This document shows, piece by piece, positions 61,299 to 64,000 of a stretch of DNA of 64,000 bases. This stretch comes from J089 sp964535735. GTDB lineage: Bacteria; Fidelibacterota; Marinisomatia; Marinisomatales; J089. Made by a program: the position numbers and the translations under genes. The stretch lies in NCBI GenBank assembly GCA_964535735.1, contig CAZHTM010000005.1, forward strand, positions 1-64,000, written 5' to 3'. Position 1 is the first letter of the stretch. The number at the start of each line of letters is the position of its first letter. The notes beneath the pieces are model-generated. The model searched no databases. It worked only from the letters and a program-made list of their open reading frames with translations, and was not told where the DNA came from.

Positions 61299-62141
61299 TT
61301 AATACAGCGCTTTTTCGATCGATATGGCTGTATCGAGGAATTGGCGACAGAGCTTATCCTGGTTTTCTTCCTCTTTCCAGATTTGAGAGCCTAGCAGTAC
61401 CGCACCGAACCAACCCTCTTTGTGCCAATGGCCGCCGGATGGTAATTCATCCTCAGGAGGAGTTTCAGGACGAGGATAAGGATTTACGTACCAGTAGGGC
61501 TCCGGGTACACCTCATCCCCCGGAGAAAGTCCTAGCCCAATCGATTGGGAAAAATCATAGGACTTTCCCATGGAAATCAACGCGCCGATATCAAAATGAT
61601 GCGGCCAACACCTGGGATGGGTAGCGTCTTCTTCCCAATCTACGACTGATTCTAAGAGGGCAAATCCGTTGTGAAACCAGTGAGCCAATTCCTGTAGTGC
61701 TTCAGGATCAGAACGATCAAACGAAGCTCCATTACCCACTGGATGAGCTGGCATTTCATAATCCCGCAAAATGGGTTCACGCTCCATGGGTCGGCCTGTT
61801 AAGCGTTCTATAGCCCCCGCGACCCATTGAAGCGCTTCTTCGATCGATTTTCCAGCCAAAGGCAATGAGGCAAACTCTTTTCCGAAGGCATCCAAAAAAC
61901 TAATGGTTAAATAGGGTATTTTTAGCGCCAGGTGAAAGCCATCCGGTGTCTCCTGACCCACTAAGGCTTCCAGATCGGCTCGCCATGACAAATTGGTATG
62001 ACTGTCGTCTGGTTTAGGGGATATACATACATCCGCCACAGCTGATAAAATTTGGGTAGCCCAATGGCATTGCAAACGGGCATTGACCAATCGTTCCACC
62101 TCTATTTCGTCGACTGTTTTCCAGCTTACAGAGTCACTCAT
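61299..62141 (-). CDS. Uncharacterised 280-aa protein
   Basis: Not securely recognised. A soluble protein rich in Trp, His and acidic residues, with no signal peptide. Striking motifs are HPRCWPHHFDIGALIS (about residues 173-188), YPEPYWYVNPYPRP (about 215-228) and SGGHWHKEGWFGAVL (about 236-250). WPHHFD motifs also occur in DUF5996-type proteins, so a distant relation is possible. His clusters may bind a metal. Its ATG overlaps the stop of the upstream glutamate-synthase-like gene by 8 bases, so the two are co-translated and may work together. Confidence 0.55.
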   Translation of the reverse strand: MSDSVSWKTVDEIEVERLVNARLQCHWATQILSAVADVCISPKPDDSHTNLSWRADLEALVGQETPDGFHLALKIPYLTISFLDAFGKEFASLPLAGKSIEEALQWVAGAIERLTGRPMEREPILRDYEMPAHPVGNGASFDRSDPEALQELAHWFHNGFALLESVVDWEEDATHPRCWPHHFDIGALISMGKSYDFSQSIGLGLSPGDEVYPEPYWYVNPYPRPETPPEDELPSGGHWHKEGWFGAVLLGSQIWKEEENQDKLCRQFLDTAISIEKALY

Positions 62142-63771
62142 ACGAGATTCCTTCCTGGTTTAGAACAACACCACCATAAGATACACCTGTTAAATACATC
62201 ATTTCCCGTTTAAAGGTGGTCAAATCGTTGATGTTAAATTTTTTCAAAGCCTCATGACCACAGGCCCGGGCCAGAATTTTCATGAGCTCCACAGAGGAGC
62301 GAAAAAACCGATTCAGTCGTTCCGCCGCCTCCTGGACCGGAAGTCGAGCCCTCAAATCCTCTTTTTGAGTGGCGATTCCCACGGGGCAATTATTGGTATG
62401 ACAGGCCCGCATCCCAATACATCCTATCGCCTGAAGGGCCGCGTTGGAAACGGCTATGCCATCAGCTCCCAGCGCCAAGGCTTTAGCAAAATCTGCCGGT
62501 GTTCGTAATCCACCGGTAATAATCAGCGTAACATCTTGACGTTGGCGTCGATCCAGATGTCGCCGGGCTCGTGCTAATGCCGGTATTGTTGGTACGGAGA
62601 TATGATCCCTGAAAATCAGGGGCGCAGCACCGGTACCACCTCCCCGGCCGTCTAAAATGATATAGTCTACGCCGACTTCCAAAGCCGCATCCACGTCCTC
62701 TTCAATATGCTGGGCCGATAATTTGAATCCAATGGGTATACCTCCAGTCCGTTCCCGGACCTCGTCCGCAAAATCGCGGTAATCAGAAAGGTTTTCCCAG
62801 TCGGGAAACCGAGCGGGAGAAATAGCGGGCTCACCTTCCGGAAGTCCTCGTACCTGGGCAATTTTTCCCTGAACTTTCTCTCCTGGAAGATGTCCTCCGG
62901 TTCCGGTTTTTGCTCCCTGTCCACCTTTGAAATGAAAAGCCTGGACACGGGTCACTTTATCCCAACTCCATCCAAACCGACCTGATGCCAATTCATAGAA
63001 ATATCGGGAATTGGCGGCCTGTTCTTCTGGAAGCATCCCTCCTTCCCCGGAACAAATCCCTGTACCCGCCAGTTCGGCGCCCGTTGCCAGGGCGATCTTG
63101 GCTTCTTCCGACAATGCGCCATAACTCATATCTGAGACAAACAAAGGAATCTCCAGACGGAGAGGTTTCCTAGCATTGGGACCAATCACCAACTCCGTAG
63201 CCACCGGTTCATCGTCTAGTCGGGGAAGGGTATGCAATTGCGCCACAACAAACTGCAAATCATCCCAGGAAGGTAATTCCTGGCGAGGAACACCCATAGC
63301 TTCCGTAGGGCCATGGTGACCGGTTCGGGAAAGCCCGTAGCCCGCTAACTCCCGGATCATTCCTACATGGGGTTCTACCTCCGTACCGTGAGGATCCTGA
63401 AACGCGCCTTGATACTCTTTCCGATTCCAGGATTGAGGATGACGAGATTGCCAGTCCACTATTTCTGTTTCATCCACCCACAAGGCGCCCTCTTCTACCC
63501 AGGAAGTAAACTTCTTTAATTGTTCCTGGTTGTTGTATTCACTGATCCCGGAATCGATGCGGTAATCCCAGCGATGGAGGCCGCAAATAAGGTTTCGGCC
63601 TTCGATAGTTCCATCGGATAATAGAGCGCCCCGATGTAAACACCGGCCATACAGAACATGAAATTGGTCGCCATCCCGAATAATGACCAAATCGACCTCG
63701 CCCACAATCGCATGTTGCGGCATCTGATTAGGTACATCCTGAACGTAACTTAACTTTATTGGTTTTTTCAA
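62134..63771 (-). CDS. Rieske-domain glutamate-synthase-like FMN protein
   Basis: A 545-aa fusion. Residues about 1-105 form a Rieske 2Fe-2S domain with CLHRG (about 43-47) and CGLHRWDYR (about 63-71), that is Cys-x-His and Cys-x2-His ligands. Residues about 150-520 form the FMN-binding barrel of the glutamate synthase large subunit: FHFKGGQGAKTGTGGHLPG, LDGRGGGTGAAPL and CHTNNCPVGIAT for the 3Fe-4S cluster. The amidotransferase domain is absent, so it cannot be a complete glutamate synthase by itself. Such proteins are usually annotated as FMN-binding glutamate synthase family; the real substrate is unknown. The start is TTG with AGAGG 6 bases upstream. Confidence 0.9.
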   Translation of the reverse strand: MKKPIKLSYVQDVPNQMPQHAIVGEVDLVIIRDGDQFHVLYGRCLHRGALLSDGTIEGRNLICGLHRWDYRIDSGISEYNNQEQLKKFTSWVEEGALWVDETEIVDWQSRHPQSWNRKEYQGAFQDPHGTEVEPHVGMIRELAGYGLSRTGHHGPTEAMGVPRQELPSWDDLQFVVAQLHTLPRLDDEPVATELVIGPNARKPLRLEIPLFVSDMSYGALSEEAKIALATGAELAGTGICSGEGGMLPEEQAANSRYFYELASGRFGWSWDKVTRVQAFHFKGGQGAKTGTGGHLPGEKVQGKIAQVRGLPEGEPAISPARFPDWENLSDYRDFADEVRERTGGIPIGFKLSAQHIEEDVDAALEVGVDYIILDGRGGGTGAAPLIFRDHISVPTIPALARARRHLDRRQRQDVTLIITGGLRTPADFAKALALGADGIAVSNAALQAIGCIGMRACHTNNCPVGIATQKEDLRARLPVQEAAERLNRFFRSSVELMKILARACGHEALKKFNINDLTTFKREMMYLTGVSYGGVVLNQEGISYE

Positions 63772-63832
63772 AACATCCTCTTCCTGGAGAGATACATAAC
63801 CGGAAACCAGGATATGTTAATTATTTAATCGG

Positions 63833-64000
63833 TCACATGACTGTCATTTTTTCTGATGATACGATCAGGGAATCGAGAAAAGCTTCCAATTTCCAGACCA
63901 TCGATGGGCTATGAGTATTGGAATTCGTGCCCATATCCAGATATTGGCCATTGGGGAGGAGGGTTTCCATGATCTCCAGGTTATTGGGCTCATGCAAAAT
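63833..64000 (-). CDS. 3' end of an unidentified gene (partial)
   Basis: The last 55 codons of a gene that enters from beyond the right edge. The end reads HEPNNLEIMETLLPNGQYLD (first part), then N-T-H-S-P-S and LEAFLDSLIV. The pattern of a loop with His-Ser-Pro followed by a terminal amphipathic helix resembles the catalytic-His region of alpha/beta hydrolases, but this is only a suggestion. The downstream glutamate-synthase-like gene starts 61 bases later and may be in the same operon. Confidence 0.5.
   Translation of the reverse strand: MLHEPNNLEIMETLLPNGQYLDMGTNSNTHSPSMVWKLEAFLDSLIVSSEKMTVM

Overview
The window looks like a chromosomal segment of an uncultured-type Gram-negative bacterium of moderate GC content. 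An outer membrane is implied by a secretin and a complete set of Gram-negative type IV pilus genes. The gene repertoire (ADP-forming acyl-CoA synthetase, Rieske-glutamate synthase fusion, Nramp-like and SLC13 transporters, PilM-PilN fusion, large modular pilins) would fit the Fibrobacteres-Chlorobi-Bacteroidetes superphylum or its relatives such as Marinimicrobia. That placement is inference and no marker gene is present to settle it. No rRNA, tRNA, CRISPR array or prophage was seen.

Left part (1-18.8 kb) is metabolic and mixed. It holds hypE for NiFe-hydrogenase maturation, a small exported lytic transglycosylase, and convergent SLC13 and Nramp-like transporters. A REP/RAYT island follows: an IS200-like tyrosine transposase flanked by a 211-bp direct repeat and many short palindromes. 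Next come a large GH13 alpha-glucan enzyme and a tight three-gene minus-strand operon for acyl-CoA energy metabolism (CoA-transferase-GNAT fusion, ADP-forming acyl-CoA synthetase, DRTGG P-loop protein). The part ends with an orphan histidine kinase, a ribbon-helix-helix regulator with an ICMT-like methyltransferase, and cvpA.

Centre (18.9-34.3 kb) is a long, nearly gapless type IV pilus operon. It starts from a good sigma70-type promoter with dyads in its leader. Gene order: MerR-type HTH, ExeA-like ATPase, PilM-PilN fusion with a 450-residue acidic tail, PilO, PilP, secretin PilQ, PilT, a coiled-coil LysM protein, a small Cys-rich membrane protein, a CheY-like receiver, prepilin peptidase PilD, PilB, a sigma54 activator with a degenerate receiver, PilC. 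The major pilin gene follows from its own sigma54-type promoter and ends in a strong terminator. The activator gene three genes earlier probably drives it.

Right-centre (34.3-55.6 kb) is a second, unusual pilus island. It contains a LamG membrane protein, a GT-C-like protein, a Wzy_C/O-antigen-ligase-like protein with TPRs (possibly a pilin O-glycosylating ligase), a second PilC-like platform protein, a second PilT and a PilU. It also carries five further prepilins, four of them giant (537-945 aa) and built from a GspG-like core plus repeated beta-rich modules. The largest has two long His/Asp-rich tracts and lacks the conserved Glu5 of the pilin stem, as tip pseudopilins do. Two homologous small 2-TM proteins bracket three of the giant pilins. 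A membrane spermidine-synthase-like protein and another multi-TM protein lie among them. This island is the best candidate for an undescribed system: a giant-pilin, possibly metal-binding, possibly glycosylated fibre with its own retraction motors.

Right end (55.7-64 kb) returns to general functions: an HPt protein, a receiver-GGDEF protein, ClpB without its N-domain, an exported oligoendopeptidase F, an unknown conserved-looking protein, a Rieske-glutamate-synthase-like flavoprotein, and the 3' end of one more gene running off the window.
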